DNA of 64,000 nucleotides from Torymus aiolomorphi (taxonomy: Eukaryota > Arthropoda > Insecta > Hymenoptera > Torymidae): assembly GCA_036365515.1 (NCBI GenBank), contig CM070874.1, positions 164,938,297 to 165,002,296 of the forward strand. The letters are read 5' to 3'. The stretch's first letter is position 1. Each line of letters opens with the position of its first letter. Positions 41,394 to 52,006 of the stretch are shown here, in pieces. The position numbers and the translations under genes are program-made. Below the pieces are notes generated by a model. That model did no database searches. It was not told the origin of the DNA and was given only the letters and a program-made list of their open reading frames with translations.

Positions 41394-42137
41394 CTATTTT
41401 TTTAGTTCTATGATATTTGTGCTTATTATTCGAATTTTATTTCCGTATTCTAATACTGATTCATTGGTTTTTTGAACCATTCTCCGTAATTTACCATATA
41501 GTGTGTATAAGTCTTCTGTACAAAGGTAAATAGTTCTTATAGCGGTTATTAATTCTTCTATGTTCCCGATTGTTATTGTTCTTATTGCTTTATGTATTTC
41601 CCCACGTAACTTCATTTTTAAAATTTGTACTAAATTTCGTTCGTCAGCCGCGTTAACAATGTTTTTTGCTTCTTTAAGTTTGTCGATATATTCTTCTGCT
41701 GTTATATTTTTTCCGTCAAATGTCGGTACCAATCCCAATATTTCTTTCAGTGGTAGTTTGAGTTGTTGATTTGCCATATTTATTTCGGGTTCTATTATGG
41801 TTCTATTAATTTCCGATTCAACAGTATTATTTGTTTGGTTTAATAATTCTGTTTCTGTTTCTCTTCTTTCCTGTAGATCTGTTTTAGCTAAAATAAGACT
41901 TTGTTCGTTTAGTATTCCGTCTATGTCCGTGTAGTCGCCTATTTCATCTACTAATGTATCTACTGATTTATCAAAAAATACAGAATCACGATTTAATAAT
42001 TTTGGCGTAAAATATTCTGTAGGTGACTCTAAATCTGATTTTGTTTGAGGTAAAAGTAAAGAATTTTTAGAGTGATTTTGTGTTAAATTGTCTTGAAAAA
42101 ATTTTGCGAACAAAAATAACCGAAATTTCGTTCGCAA
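41394..42137 (-). CDS. Gypsy gag, capsid part
   Basis: 247 residues. The capsid-like helical region includes ILGLVPTFDGKNITAEEYID, MKLRGEIHKAIRTI and VLEYGNKIRIISTN, as in Gypsy gag. The frame stops in an A-run at 41394; a one-base slip would join it to the zinc-knuckle frame. The N-terminal ~120 residues are low-complexity, and the start codon choice is uncertain. Confidence 0.7.
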   Translation of the reverse strand: MRTKFRLFLFAKFFQDNLTQNHSKNSLLLPQTKSDLESPTEYFTPKLLNRDSVFFDKSVDTLVDEIGDYTDIDGILNEQSLILAKTDLQERRETETELLNQTNNTVESEINRTIIEPEINMANQQLKLPLKEILGLVPTFDGKNITAEEYIDKLKEAKNIVNAADERNLVQILKMKLRGEIHKAIRTITIGNIEELITAIRTIYLCTEDLYTLYGKLRRMVQKTNESVLEYGNKIRIISTNIIELKK

Positions 42138-42943
42138 AATTTTTTAGGGTGCCGTTGATATTTGGGCTCAAAATTGCACAAGCTGGCAGATTATTACATT
42201 GCACACGGCAACTATCTCTTTATAAGACGTAATTCGATATATTTATTTTAATAATATAGAATTTACCGTGTTCTACCGGTAAAGCAGAGTGCATAAGTAC
42301 CACACCCCCTTAATATGTTAGTATTCTCTGGACGAGCCGTACACGTTCATCTTCAGAAGTTTAAACGATCATGCTACAATGATCCTCTCAACTTCTTACT
42401 GTAAAACGAGAAGCTCGGAAGCAGTTAGTAGTGGTATTTTTAGTAATTTTCAAATACTACTCATTTTCTCTCATTCCCGTCTTATTTTTCGTATAAATCT
42501 AGTGAACTTACGTTCGATTTATACCGGAACCAATGTGAAGTCCGGAAATAAGTGGAAACAAATAGTAATTGGTTTTATGTATGTTTATTATATAAAATAC
42601 AATAATTTATTTACCAATACAATCTGCTGGCTTCTGGTAGATCGATGCGTTGTAACTTTACTTACAATTCTTTTTCTATAATTGTTCTTTACGTTTAGAA
42701 TTTACACTTGCTTTTATAAATTTACTATAAATAACTTATAAGATCTGCTTACTAGACGAGTAAGGCTTACGATTACAATTTCAATAATTTATAAAATCTG
42801 CTTGCTAGATGAGTAAGGCTTATGATTTCAACTTGACTCGAATGTCGTCTGAGTTTGACGGAGCTCTCCAGGTTCCTTGTACGCTGTGACTGACGTGCGT
42901 GATGCATTTCGCAGTTTTTATTATGCGGTTTAATTGGGTTATA

Positions 42944-44237
42944 CGAGGGTCATTTGATAAGTACCTAGCCTACAAATGAAAACACCAAAATTTTACAAAA
43001 AATAAAATTTATTTTTCAATGTAGTCTTCTTTTAGTTGAATACACTTGGTCCAGCGGTGTTCCAATTTTTTTAACCCCGTTGAAAAAAATGTTTTCTCTT
43101 GGTTTGCAAAATAGGCCTCCGTGGCGGCGATTATTTCGTTATTGGAGTGGAATCTCTTCCCGGCGAGCGAATTTTTTAGGTTCGGAAACAAAAAAAAGTT
43201 GCACGGAGCCAAATCTGGAGAATACGGTGGATGGGGCAGCAGTTCGTAGCGTAATTCGACCAATTTAGCCGTGGCGAGTGCAGAAGTGTGAGCCGGTGCA
43301 TTATCGTGGTGGAAAAGCACTTTCTTTTTAGACAAATGGGGCCGTTTTTCTTCTAACACGGCGCCAAATCGGCTCAATAGTTCGGCGTAGTACTGTCCTG
43401 TGACCGTTTTGCCCTTCTCCATATAGTCAATAAAAATCACACCTTGAGAATCCCAGAAAACAGTGGCCATCACCTTTCCGGCCGACGGGACCGTCTTCGC
43501 CTTCTTCGGAGCAGGTTCACCGGGTAAGGTCCACTGTTTTGACTGCTCCTTGGTCTCTGGAGTGTAGTAGTGAATCTATGTTTCGTCGACGGTCACGTAA
43601 CGACGCAAAAACTCTTTTGGATTGCGATTAAACAGCTCCAAACACTGCTCTGAACTGGTCACACGGATGCGCTTGTTGTCTGCAGTCAGCAAACGCGGCA
43701 CCCACCTTGCTGACAGCTTCCTCATGCCTACAATCTCATGTAGGATATGCCACACGCGTTCTTCTGAGATGCCTACTATCGCAGCTATCTCGTGCACCTT
43801 TAATCGGCGGTCTGACAAAACGATATCGTGTATTTTTGTCACGTTCTCCTCCGTAGTGGCTGTTTTCGGAGCACCTGGGCGTGGATCATCAAAAACCGAC
43901 GTACGACCACGTTGAAACTCGTTATACCAAAATTTAACGGTCGCCATCGAAGGAGAAGCATCCCCATACACTGCATCCAAGCGTTCTTTAATTTCACTGC
44001 GCGATTTCCCTTCCAAAAACAAGAATCGAATCACCGACCAATATTGTTCTTTCTCCATTTTTTCAAAAATCAACGGACACATTTGCTTTCACACGCTCTC
44101 AAAAATAAACTACAACTCCGATCCGGCTGAAATTTCGTCTGTAACCGTTTACAGAAAGATACTGCACTGTAGTGTATTTCTGGTGCGATAGTGGCACCAT
44201 CTGGCGGTGAGGCTAGGTACTTGTCAAATGACCCTCG
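42944..44237 (-). mobile_element. mariner element inside the Gypsy LTR
   Basis: 1294 bp with inverted ends starting CGAGGGTCATTTGATAAGTA (left) and the matching complement (right). TA target duplications lie at 42942-42943 and 44238-44239. Carries one transposase gene on the minus strand. It inserted after the Gypsy element. Confidence 0.92.
43009..44082 (-). pseudogene. mariner transposase, one stop and third catalytic Asp lost
   Basis: A 358-codon frame, normal length for mariner. N-terminal helix-turn-helix region, WVPRLLTADNKR, YVTVDET (first catalytic Asp) and HHDNAPAHTS (second Asp). Thirty-four residues later the third position is Asn: YSPDLAPCNFFLF, where an active enzyme has Asp. 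In addition TAG at 43576-43578 replaces the Trp expected after VDET. The two halves are in the same phase, so this is a nonsense change and not a frameshift. The copy is inactive; it could have been moved in trans. Confidence 0.9.
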
Positions 44238-45271
44238 TAGATGATAAATTGAGATCATCTTTATTAAGAAATTTTCGGTTGCGGCTTATACGCGTAGCAT
44301 TTAAGCGGTAGCATTGTGAAATGCTGATTTGTTAAAAAATTGCACGCCACTGTCTTCTGGAGGTCGATGGCTCTCTACGTCACACGCTCTACGGTACGAT
44401 GCCTGAGCGAAATGCTGCATTGCATTCTCGCATTTATATGTCAGAAAATATCTGATGTGAATAAACTTTCAGAATGAAATTCTAAATCTCTATAATACGT
44501 CTCCGGACGTATCATTAAAATGAGCAAAATCTTATTTTTTTAAGCGATTTTCGGTAACGAAAATATTAGTACGTTGTATATTTTTCAAAAATCTATTTTA
44601 TTTGGAAGAATATTGAAAAGTAAAGTTGAAATATCGAGGTTTTTGAAGAGATAATATTTTTAGGGGTAACTACCCTTCATTATATTTTTTTCATTAACTA
44701 AGTTTTCACGAGTTTTATAACCTTAGAATTCATTTAAATAAAGTGAGATTCATTAAAAAAAGGAATATTTATAAATTTAATTTTTATAATAAGGGTAACA
44801 TCACTTACTTTTTTTGGTGCAAAATCTTTTTTCATCGAGTATGAAAATTATATTCTATAATAATTTTTTTTTAAACTCGATCTAGTTGAAAGAATATCAT
44901 AAATAAAATTGGTGTATTTCGAAAATTTTTACGAAACAACTTTTTATGAGGGTAATATCCCCCTACTATGATCTATTACCATACTAAAAAAAATGAAAGT
45001 CAAATAAAATAATTTGAGTAATAATCAGAGTTAAGTGTTTTGAAATAAGCAAAAAAAAATATTTTCTTTATCCCTTGGGAGAAAGTACGTGGTTTCGCCG
45101 TTCGCTCGGGCTAGAAGAAATAGCACTTTTGCCCATTGCTGAAACAGTTGTCGCGTGCAAGTCGTGGCATAGTGCGACTTCGTTGCTCAACTGTCTCGCA
45201 TCGGGAGCCTGGCGTTCTCAAGAAGGATTGTCACTATATCCACCGATAAATCGCGCATCGTTCTCACAATT

Positions 45272-45434
45272 AGGGTACTATCCTATGCGTTGCGAAAAAT
45301 TAAACTGAACGCATTTAAGCCTATGAGGGTGCTATCCCATGGAGGTCCGAAAAATTAGGCGAAATACATTTAAGCCTGTGAGGATGCTATCCCATGGCGT
45401 TCCCAAAAATTAAACGGAACCATTGAAGCCCGTG
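45272..45434 (+). repeat. Three tandem 54-55 bp units
   Basis: Units at 45272-45325, 45326-45380 and 45381-45434. Each starts AGGGTGCTATCCCATG or a variant and ends TTTAAGCCTGTG or a variant. Confidence 0.8.
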
Positions 45435-46072
45435 AGAGCAAGAGAGACATTCACGAAAGAAACCTCTCTCTCGCTAAATGCTTCCGTTGAATTTTTACGC
45501 CGGATACACCGCTCATGCTTTTATCAAGGTATTCGTGCGAAAATTGCAATAAATAGTCATAAGATACTTCGTGATTATAGAAAAAATTAAAAAAACTGTA
45601 ATAAATATAAGTGACTATTTTATTGACATGAAAGTGGATAAATGTTTTTATAAAAATAGAGACTGAAAATTGAACTATTTATTAATAAATTCATTTTTAT
45701 TTATTGGGAAATATCCTCTCTATCAGTCCCTCTTTTCTTGACTCAAATGTGTACGTAACAATCTGCTTGTTCATGTATTTTCGATGCTCGCCCCAACCAG
45801 CAGCACTTGCTAACGCTCGTGCTGCAAATATTGAGCGGGCATCGGACACACATAAACACGCGCAACGGGAATGAGTAGGCAAGCAGACCAGGCGAATCAT
45901 CTAACCTGCAAGCGCTGCGTGGAATGGCCAGAAGAGTGCAGCGATGCTACCATTCGGCCTTACGGCGAAAGTAACAACATGGCCGCGCAACGCAACTGTC
46001 AGTGGGAAGGTTATAGCAACGGTGATTTCAACTTTTTCCGACTAAATAGTGAACGTACTTTCGCCCTGTGAT

Positions 46073-46210
46073 AGAGAAAAATACTGTTTCTTACACGGAA
46101 GGAAAATGGAACCCGGTACGTACGTAACATGATGGCCGAGGCGAAGCCGAGTCATGTCACGTACGTGCGGAAGTTCCATTTCCCCCCCTTGTAAGAATAT
46201 CTACTATTTT
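46073..46210. mobile_element. Third hairpin with GCGAAGC apex
   Basis: GGCCGAGGCGAAGCCGAG sits at the centre (46135-46151). The arms pair via GGAAAATGGAAC/GTTCCATTTCC, GTACGTACGT/CACGTACGTGC and outer TTCTTAC/GTAAGAA. The outer end TACTATTTT matches the outer end of the 24105 hairpin, so the two may be related elements. Confidence 0.7.
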
Positions 46211-46745
46211 AAGGAATAAAAACTACGTACTAAATAAACAACATGATAAAACACTCATTTGCCCGTAGATTTTTGTTAATGTAATGGAGTGAAAATAACA
46301 AAATATTTGAATATTAATACCTACAGGAACGACTGGAAGTATCCAACCATTAGATGTTTACGGATTCCGCGTATGGAAAAATTTTGTTAAAATAAACAAA
46401 AACATTGTCTGAAGCATTTTTCGGACAATTTCATGTTCATGGATGATGAGTAGGGGATGTTATCTTTATTATAAGAAGTAAATTTATAAATATTCCTTTT
46501 ATTAATCAATCTCACTTTATTTAAGTGAATATTAATGTCATATAACTCATGAACACTTAATGAAAAAATGCAATGAAGGGTAGTTACCCCTAAAAATATT
46601 ATTTCTTGAAAAACCTCGATATTTCAACTTTACTTTTCAATATTCTTTCAAATATAATTCATTATTAAAAAATATACAACCTACTAATATTTTTGTAGCT
46701 GAAAATCGCTTAAAGACTAAGATTTTGCTCTGTTTAAAATAGGGT

Positions 46746-47040
46746 TTGCAACCCTTAAAATTGAAAGTGGTGCAGTTTCACAATCTTCTTTATTCTAAAT
46801 ATTTTGCCGTTGGTTTTATGGAGATATCTTTATTCGTTTATGAAATATTCCAAAAAAACGTTTTTCGGGGGTGAACTTTAAGGGTAAATTTTACCCCCTA
46901 AAAGTGAATATCGGCCGATAAAAAAATACGTATCTTCTTATTATTCTAAGTACTATAACATATTGTAATATTATCAAAATCAGCGACTGACACTTGGGGT
47001 ACCTTCCTTGTCGGCAGTGTGATTAATCACGTGTTAAATA
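46746..47040. other. Unassigned AT-rich sequence
   Basis: Contains CCCCCTAAAAGTG and GGGTAAATTTTACCCCC palindromic bits. No gene. Confidence 0.4.
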
Positions 47041-47045
47041 ATATC

Positions 47046-47646
47046 TGTAACACTCTGCCGGGGATCAAGGCAGAGGTTCGCGGGTGATTCTTTAATCACA
47101 AACAACAACTAAGTAAAATCACTAAGTACTTTATTGCGTACTAAACTACGTTAATTACACATCAATATGGGCGCCAGGTGCGTGCGTCACTCGCACCAAA
47201 AATACAATACGCGGACTAGCTCGGCCGGGAGCAGGAAAACTCTACTCTAGCTGCGGCTACAGCACGTGCTGCAGCTTGCGCGAATTCGGAGTCGCGTGAC
47301 TCCCGACGCAGACGCGCACACACTTCATGGCGAGGAAAACGGGAACGGGGAAGTAACTGGGGAAGTAACAATCGACCAGGCGACCTGCTGTTACCAGCTG
47401 CACACTCTCTCTCTCTCTCTCTGCTGCTTGGCTTCCGCACGAAGGTGGCCGGCCTCTCTCTCATACACGTTCTCTCAACGGCGACGATCCGGATCGAGCG
47501 CACAGTATCACGGCTCTTCTCCGGGGCTCGAAAATAGCGGCACGCGACACGACGGCATGCAACGGTACTTAAAGAGTTTCGAAAGAGGAATAAAAAAAGT
47601 TAGAGAGATTTTAGAAATGTTCTATTGTAAAGTTTAATTACAGGGT
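47046..47646 (-). mobile_element. Candidate solo LTR, GC-rich
   Basis: The plus strand begins TGTAACACTCTGCC after TATC, and the sequence ends TTACAGGGT before TATC. On the minus strand an AATAAAG lies about 90 bases before the GTGTTACA end, as in the R-U5 part of an LTR. TATC on both sides may be a 4-bp duplication. Its internal sequence does not match the solo LTR at 16461. Borders are tentative. Confidence 0.35.
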
Positions 47647-47649
47647 TAT

Positions 47650-48740
47650 CAAAAAGTATGGGACCCCCGTATTTTCCCAGAAACGATATTTTTTGAAAAA
47701 GCTAAGGTCATACCGTAAGTAATTTTCAACGAGGATTTGTCTGGTCTGATGACCTTGAATCTGACCTCGTCGTTGACCTTCAAAGTCAATTCAAAAATTG
47801 CAAAATACAAAAATTTTTGATCGCATTGTATACGTGTATAGTCACACGGTCTTACACCAACTATAGCATCCACGGCGTCACGTCGGTTTTTTTCTCTCAG
47901 TGCGTATACTGCACGATTTTTGTGCAGGAGGAGCACCAAATCAAAAAAGCAGTAGCAGCACAAAAGTGTTGTACCATTGCCACACTTTTTAGTGCCTCTT
48001 CTGCCCTAAACTTTTGTACTCCTGAAGAACGATGAAATAGATTAAATGCGGAACAATTCTAGTGCAACATTTGCTCTAAAATGGAAGAGTAAAGGACTTA
48101 ATGTTTAGTTACGAAACAATTCTTGCATTTGGTATTGATACTCTACGCTAACGTGTTTCTTCTCCACCAAACTTTTTTCAGTGATTCTGAAATGTTTCAA
48201 AGTGTGGATATAACCACAGTTTTTCTGTTACTGTTCCGAATTAGAACCGATTGATAGCATGAATTGAAGAAGTATAACTGCGAAAGAATCGGTTTATTAA
48301 AATTACAGCTCACCATGAAAATGACCTTGAAAAATGATCCAAGGTCAAGTCTAGTTATGATCTTAATCAAGTTTTCTACTAGTTTCTTGGAATACTAGTC
48401 CGAAAATCCAGAAAATAACGTTTGACCTTCAAAATGACCTTGAAATATAATTTTAACCGCTCGCTTTGAACGGTAGTAGTAAGAAAATATGTCGCAAACT
48501 TCATATTAGTGGCAAGAAATAACAATTTTCGTATCAGATTCGCTATTAGAGTGAAGAAAAACTTGTTTTTCCATCATTCAGAGACATTCAGCCGCCATAT
48601 TGGATCCGCCATTTTGAATTTTCGGAATCGCCAGACGGCGTTCGAAAGTAGAAGTCAAGAGCTTTCATTTGAGCCTAGGTAGACCTGATTTGGATCAAAA
48701 TTGTTCTGGGCAGAGGGGGTGTCGCGTTGACAGAGAATGC
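47650..48740. other. Noncoding repeat-like sequence
   Basis: Repeated GACCTTGAA and its complement, e.g. near 47749, 47775, 48328 and 48435. Otherwise no gene or clear element border. Confidence 0.4.
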
Positions 48741-48741
48741 C

Positions 48742-48744
<3 letters not shown>

Positions 48745-48804
<60 letters not shown>
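48745..48804. repeat. (TA)n microsatellite
   Basis: TA tract bounding the inverted A module. Confidence 0.95.
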
Positions 48805-48806
<2 letters not shown>

Positions 48807-48810
<4 letters not shown>

Positions 48811-49016
48811 TTAACAGATTTATGGAGCCCTTTTATACACATGAGTATATTTATGGAGTCCGGGTCCCATAAAATATTTTTCTCGGGCGTTTATGGAGCC
48901 CGATCTAGAGTCTATAACCCCAGGGTCCATTATTTCTTTAGTCACTTGCCATAGGGATCTCTGGGCTGTAGGTACTAATATACAGGGATGGGTTCCATAA
49001 ACGGATGGGGGGATAG

Positions 49017-49017
<1 letters not shown>
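48807..49017 (-). mobile_element. Core module, family A, inverted
   Basis: Core on the minus strand at 48929-48945. Same motifs and edges as 25462-25690. Next to it, across (TA)n, is an inverted B module, so on the minus strand the order is B then A, without C'. Confidence 0.8.
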
Positions 49018-49054
<37 letters not shown>

Positions 49055-49057
<3 letters not shown>

Positions 49058-49255
49058 TTATGTTAGTTTCCAGAACATTCCAGATGTTTAACGTTGGTTT
49101 CGGGGACATTTGTTAGTTTTGGGGACAGTCCCTGAATCTACATATGTTTAACGTCAGTTTTGAGGACATCGGCCCCCATAAGAGATATTATTTCTTTAGT
49201 CACGTATAGGTATACAGTAACATGGGGTCCTGGGAACTAACGTTATACAAGTTTA

Positions 49256-49256
<1 letters not shown>
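49055..49256 (-). mobile_element. Core module, family B, inverted
   Basis: Core on the minus strand at 49187-49203. Near-identical to the complement of 25023-25230. Confidence 0.8.

Positions 49257-49257
<1 letters not shown>

Positions 49258-49331
<74 letters not shown>
49258..49331. repeat. (TA)n microsatellite
   Basis: TA tract between the B module and the second mariner. Confidence 0.95.
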
Positions 49332-49335
<4 letters not shown>

Positions 49336-49339
49336 AAAT

Positions 49340-50605
49340 ACAAATAAGTTTCCGCTGTTTTTTTAATAAAAATTATTAATTTATGGTAAAAAAAAATATA
49401 CGTTACATTTTATTCAAAATATTATCCGTCATTGGCTACTACTTTTTGCCATCCTTCTGGCAGCATTAGGATGCCACGTCGAAAAAACTCTTCATCTTTT
49501 GAGGCTACACATTAATCGACCCAATTTTTTGCTTCTTCGTAAGAAGTGAAGTACTGCTTGACCAGGGCGTGAGCCATCGACCGGAACAAGTGGTAGTCCG
49601 AAGGAGCAATGTCTGGTGAATACGGCGGGTGGGGTAGGACATTCCATTGTAAAGCTTTCAAAGTATCCTTGACGACTTTTGCATGTGGCCGAGCGTTGTC
49701 GTTCTGAAAAATCACTTTGTCATGTCTTTTGGCATATTGGGGACGTTTAAGCTTCAATTCTCTGCTCAATTGCAACAGTTGCTGTTGATAACGTTCTCCA
49801 GTGATAGTTTCGTTAGTCTGGAGTAGCTCGTAATAGATTACTCCGAGCTGATCCCACCAAATGCACAACATTAACTTTTTGCCATAAATATTCGGTTTGG
49901 CCGTTGAAGTTGGTACATGGCCGGGCTTACCCCATGATTTCCTACGCTTTGGGTTGTCGTAGTAGATCCACTTTTCATCGCCCGTCACTATTCGATGCAA
50001 AAAACCCTTTTGACTTTGTCTCCGGAGAAGTTGTTCGCACGTGAAAAGACGGCGCTCGACGTCTCTGGGTTTAAGTTCATGTGGAACCCAATTTCCTTGC
50101 TTTTGTACCATACCAATGGTCTTGAGACGGTGTGAAATCGCTTGTTGAGTCACTCCTAAGCTTTCTGCGAGCTGCTCTTCAGTTTGGCATGAGTCTTGGT
50201 CCAATAATGCCTCTAACTCAGCGTCTTTAAACTTAACTGGCCTTCCTTCGCGTTCTTTATCTTCTACGTCAAACTCGCCGTTTTTAAACTTTTGAAACCA
50301 CTCACGACAACTTCTCTCACGTAAAGCAGCATCACCGTAAACTTCTACAAGCGACCGATGCGCCTCAGCAGCAGATTTCTTTAAATAAAATAAATAAATC
50401 AAAACTTCCCGCAAATGACGCTTATTCGGTACAAAACTCGACATTTTCGAACAAAAAAACATGTATACTGCCAATACAAAGTCAATAGAATTTTAAGGTT
50501 ATGTTGTTGCCAGGTGTCCAAACTTTCTATGTGATATTTTACATCTGACGATTTCAAAGTAATCTTGTCAGTGGAGCCATCTCTTGAAAACGGCGGAAAT
50601 ATTTT
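49340..50605 (-). mobile_element. Second mariner (mauritiana-like)
   Basis: Transposase on the minus strand. Approximate inverted ends share TTTCCGCYGTTTT (49347-49359; complement at 50586-50598). The outer TA duplication is hidden by (TA)n on the left and an A-rich tail on the right, so borders are approximate. Confidence 0.75.
49512..50474 (-). CDS. mariner transposase, C-terminal stop
   Basis: 320 residues, mauritiana-like. Helix-turn-helix with LAESLGVTQQAISHRLKTIG, then WVPHELKPRD. The catalytic triad is complete: IVTGDEKWIYY, FQNDNARPH and YSPDIAPSDYHLF with 34 residues between the last two Asp. The frame stops after KNWVD, where relatives continue with about 30 residues. The same frame goes on after the stop (ASKDEEFFRRGI) to a natural end, so only one nonsense codon (complement of 49512-49514) shortens it. 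The true start is probably MSSFVPNKRHLRE, ten codons inside the listed frame. Confidence 0.88.
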   Translation of the reverse strand: MAVYMFFCSKMSSFVPNKRHLREVLIYLFYLKKSAAEAHRSLVEVYGDAALRERSCREWFQKFKNGEFDVEDKEREGRPVKFKDAELEALLDQDSCQTEEQLAESLGVTQQAISHRLKTIGMVQKQGNWVPHELKPRDVERRLFTCEQLLRRQSQKGFLHRIVTGDEKWIYYDNPKRRKSWGKPGHVPTSTAKPNIYGKKLMLCIWWDQLGVIYYELLQTNETITGERYQQQLLQLSRELKLKRPQYAKRHDKVIFQNDNARPHAKVVKDTLKALQWNVLPHPPYSPDIAPSDYHLFRSMAHALVKQYFTSYEEAKNWVD

Positions 50606-51175
50606 TTTTTTTATTATTTTTATTTCACCAAAATTAAAATTTACATAGGTAAATCCTATAGAAATATACGAGATACTTGTACATAGGTTGGTACAATACT
50701 TACAAAACTCAATACTTAAAACTAAAAAATAAATATAATAATCTTTAATTTCGCCGTAACAAATTTCTAATTCATATAAAATGTGTACTCGCACATAACA
50801 AATTGATAAAAATTTTAATAATTTGTAACATCGTAATTAGATCTCATGAATTTTTTAAATTTAATTTTAATACTATTATTATTACTAGATAGAGAGTTTT
50901 ATACTCATTTGGAAGATCATTGAAAGCGTGTATGGCTGCCACATAGCTTCTTTTATCGCTGACAGCTTTGTTCATTGTCGGTAATTGAATTGTTTTGTAC
51001 GTAGTGTTTCTCGCTATTTTTATCAATATTTCCATCAGAGTTTTGTAATGATATAATAAACAAGTATACTTATAGACTTGGTTAATACTTAAAGGATTGT
51101 TATCGCCTAGAAAATTTCTATTTATTAATTTAATAATTCTGTCCTGTATTCTTTGTACTAGGCGTATACTTATTT
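50600..51175 (-). mobile_element. 5'-truncated non-LTR fragment related to the 7.9-kb element
   Basis: The minus strand encodes the last ~110 residues of an ORF2 (RIQDRIIKLINRNFLGDNNP, then AFNDLPNEYKTL), collinear with the 3' end of the RT at 11900-12200 (LLKLINKNNF, KLPNDLK). A 3' UTR of about 250 bases and an A-rich tail at about 50605 follow. Truncation at the 5' side is normal for target-primed insertion. ORF3 and ORF4 homologues are not seen after it. Confidence 0.75.
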
Positions 51176-51179
51176 GTAT

Positions 51180-51408
51180 ACTTATTTGAGGAGATGTGAA
51201 CCTCTCGTTCAGAGTTCGGAAAATGTGACTAAAGAAATAATGACCCTCAGGTTACCGACTCTGGGAAAAGGTGGTATAGATTTCTCCTCAAAAGTCGCGA
51301 TTCTTGCTTTGAGAAATTTGAGGAGTCTCTTCAAAATGCCGACATCTCTTCAAAAGTACCGATCTATACGTTGATATCTCTTCAAATATACCAATTCCCA
51401 CAGTTTTA
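51180..51408 (+). mobile_element. Core module, family L
   Basis: Core at 51225-51241 followed by GACCCTCAGGTTACCGACTC. CAGAGTT is upstream and GACTCTGG downstream, able to pair. Right arm: CTCCTCAAAAGT, CTCTTCAAAATGCC, CTCTTCAAAAGT and CTCTTCAAATAT. Inverted copy at 26147-26382. Confidence 0.75.
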
Positions 51409-51429
51409 TATATATATATATATATTCCT

Positions 51430-51845
51430 ATACTATATAGTTGTAAACATTTTTTCTTGTGACCCAGCCGCTCCCCGTCCGCTCCCCCTCGCTCATCATC
51501 CGCTCCTCATCCGTTCCCCAAAATAACATAAAAATGTCTCTAGAAACAGCAGTTTTTTATGCTTCCGCTCCCCATCCACTCCCCCCCGCTCCCCATCCGC
51601 TCCCCTTTTTACCTCTCTAAAGTGATACTTTTAAGACTCATCCCTTCCACTCCTCATCCGGTCCCATCCGCTTCCCATCCGCTCCCCAGCCGCTCCCCAT
51701 TCGCTCCCCCCACTCCCCAAAATAACGTAAAAATGTCTCTAGAAACAGCAGTTTTTCATGCTTCCGCGCCCCATCCGCTCCGCCCCGTTCCCTAGCCGCT
51801 CCCCCCCCGCTCCCCGCCGCTCCCCCGCGCTCCCCATCAGCTACA
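51430..51845 (+). repeat. CCGCTCCCCAT minisatellite with a 197-bp higher unit
   Basis: Many copies of CCGCTCCCCATC. Two longer copies start CCCCAAAATAAC at about 51516 and 51713 and share GTCTCTAGAAACAGCAGTTT, giving a 197-bp period. The open frame across it is repetitive. Confidence 0.8.
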
Positions 51846-52006
51846 TTTTGTTATTAATCGTAGCTATTCCTCCAAGCGCACGCTTTTATTAGGTGTTCCC
51901 AGATTGTACTTAATTGGATCGGATTGTATTTAAGACAGAGACGTAGAGAATGAGAGAGAGAGAGAGAGAGAGATTAAAGACAGAAACGTAGAGACAAACA
52001 CGAAGA

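Larger units (their letters stand above)
32866..44516 (-). mobile_element. Decayed Gypsy-type LTR retroelement with envelope-like region
   Basis: Minus-strand order: 5' LTR region (about 42170-44516, with a mariner inside), gag, zinc-knuckle array, protease, RT, RNase H, integrase, envelope-like glycoprotein, polypurine tract and 3' LTR part. Both LTR ends carry ACGTCCGGAGA-type sequence (complementary to 32974 and 44500) but are otherwise diverged. Many frameshifts and stops are visible in every gene, so the copy is inactive. PPT, order and domains together make the identification firm; exact LTR borders are not. Confidence 0.85.
42170..44516 (-). repeat. 5' LTR region of the Gypsy element (mariner-interrupted)
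   Basis: Noncoding sequence upstream of gag, ending on the minus strand with TGATACGTCCGGAGACGTATT at about 44516. Contains a related 31-base direct repeat (ACGAGTAAGGCTTACGATT and ATGAGTAAGGCTTATGATT near 42755 and 42810). Without the mariner it would be about 1.05 kb. The primer-binding side near 42150-42175 is not clear. Confidence 0.5.
44520..46745. mobile_element. 2.2-kb element with ~275-bp inverted repeats
   Basis: 44520-44800 and 46450-46745 are inverted copies sharing AATATTGAAAAGTAAAGTTG, ATCGAGGTTTTT and TAGGGGTAACTACCCTTCAT. The interior has no transposase. It contains a 55-bp tandem array at 45272, CpG-rich patches and the third GCGAAGC hairpin. The left arm directly adjoins the Gypsy LTR end. 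Confidence 0.65.

Noticed and set aside
50512..50540. CCAGGTGTCCAAAC as a mariner end
   Set aside because: It resembles a mauritiana-type inverted end but points away from the transposase, and no partner was found. The TTTCCGC-type ends fit better.
51559..51795. Pro-rich 78-codon frame
   Set aside because: Translation of the CCGCTCCCC minisatellite.
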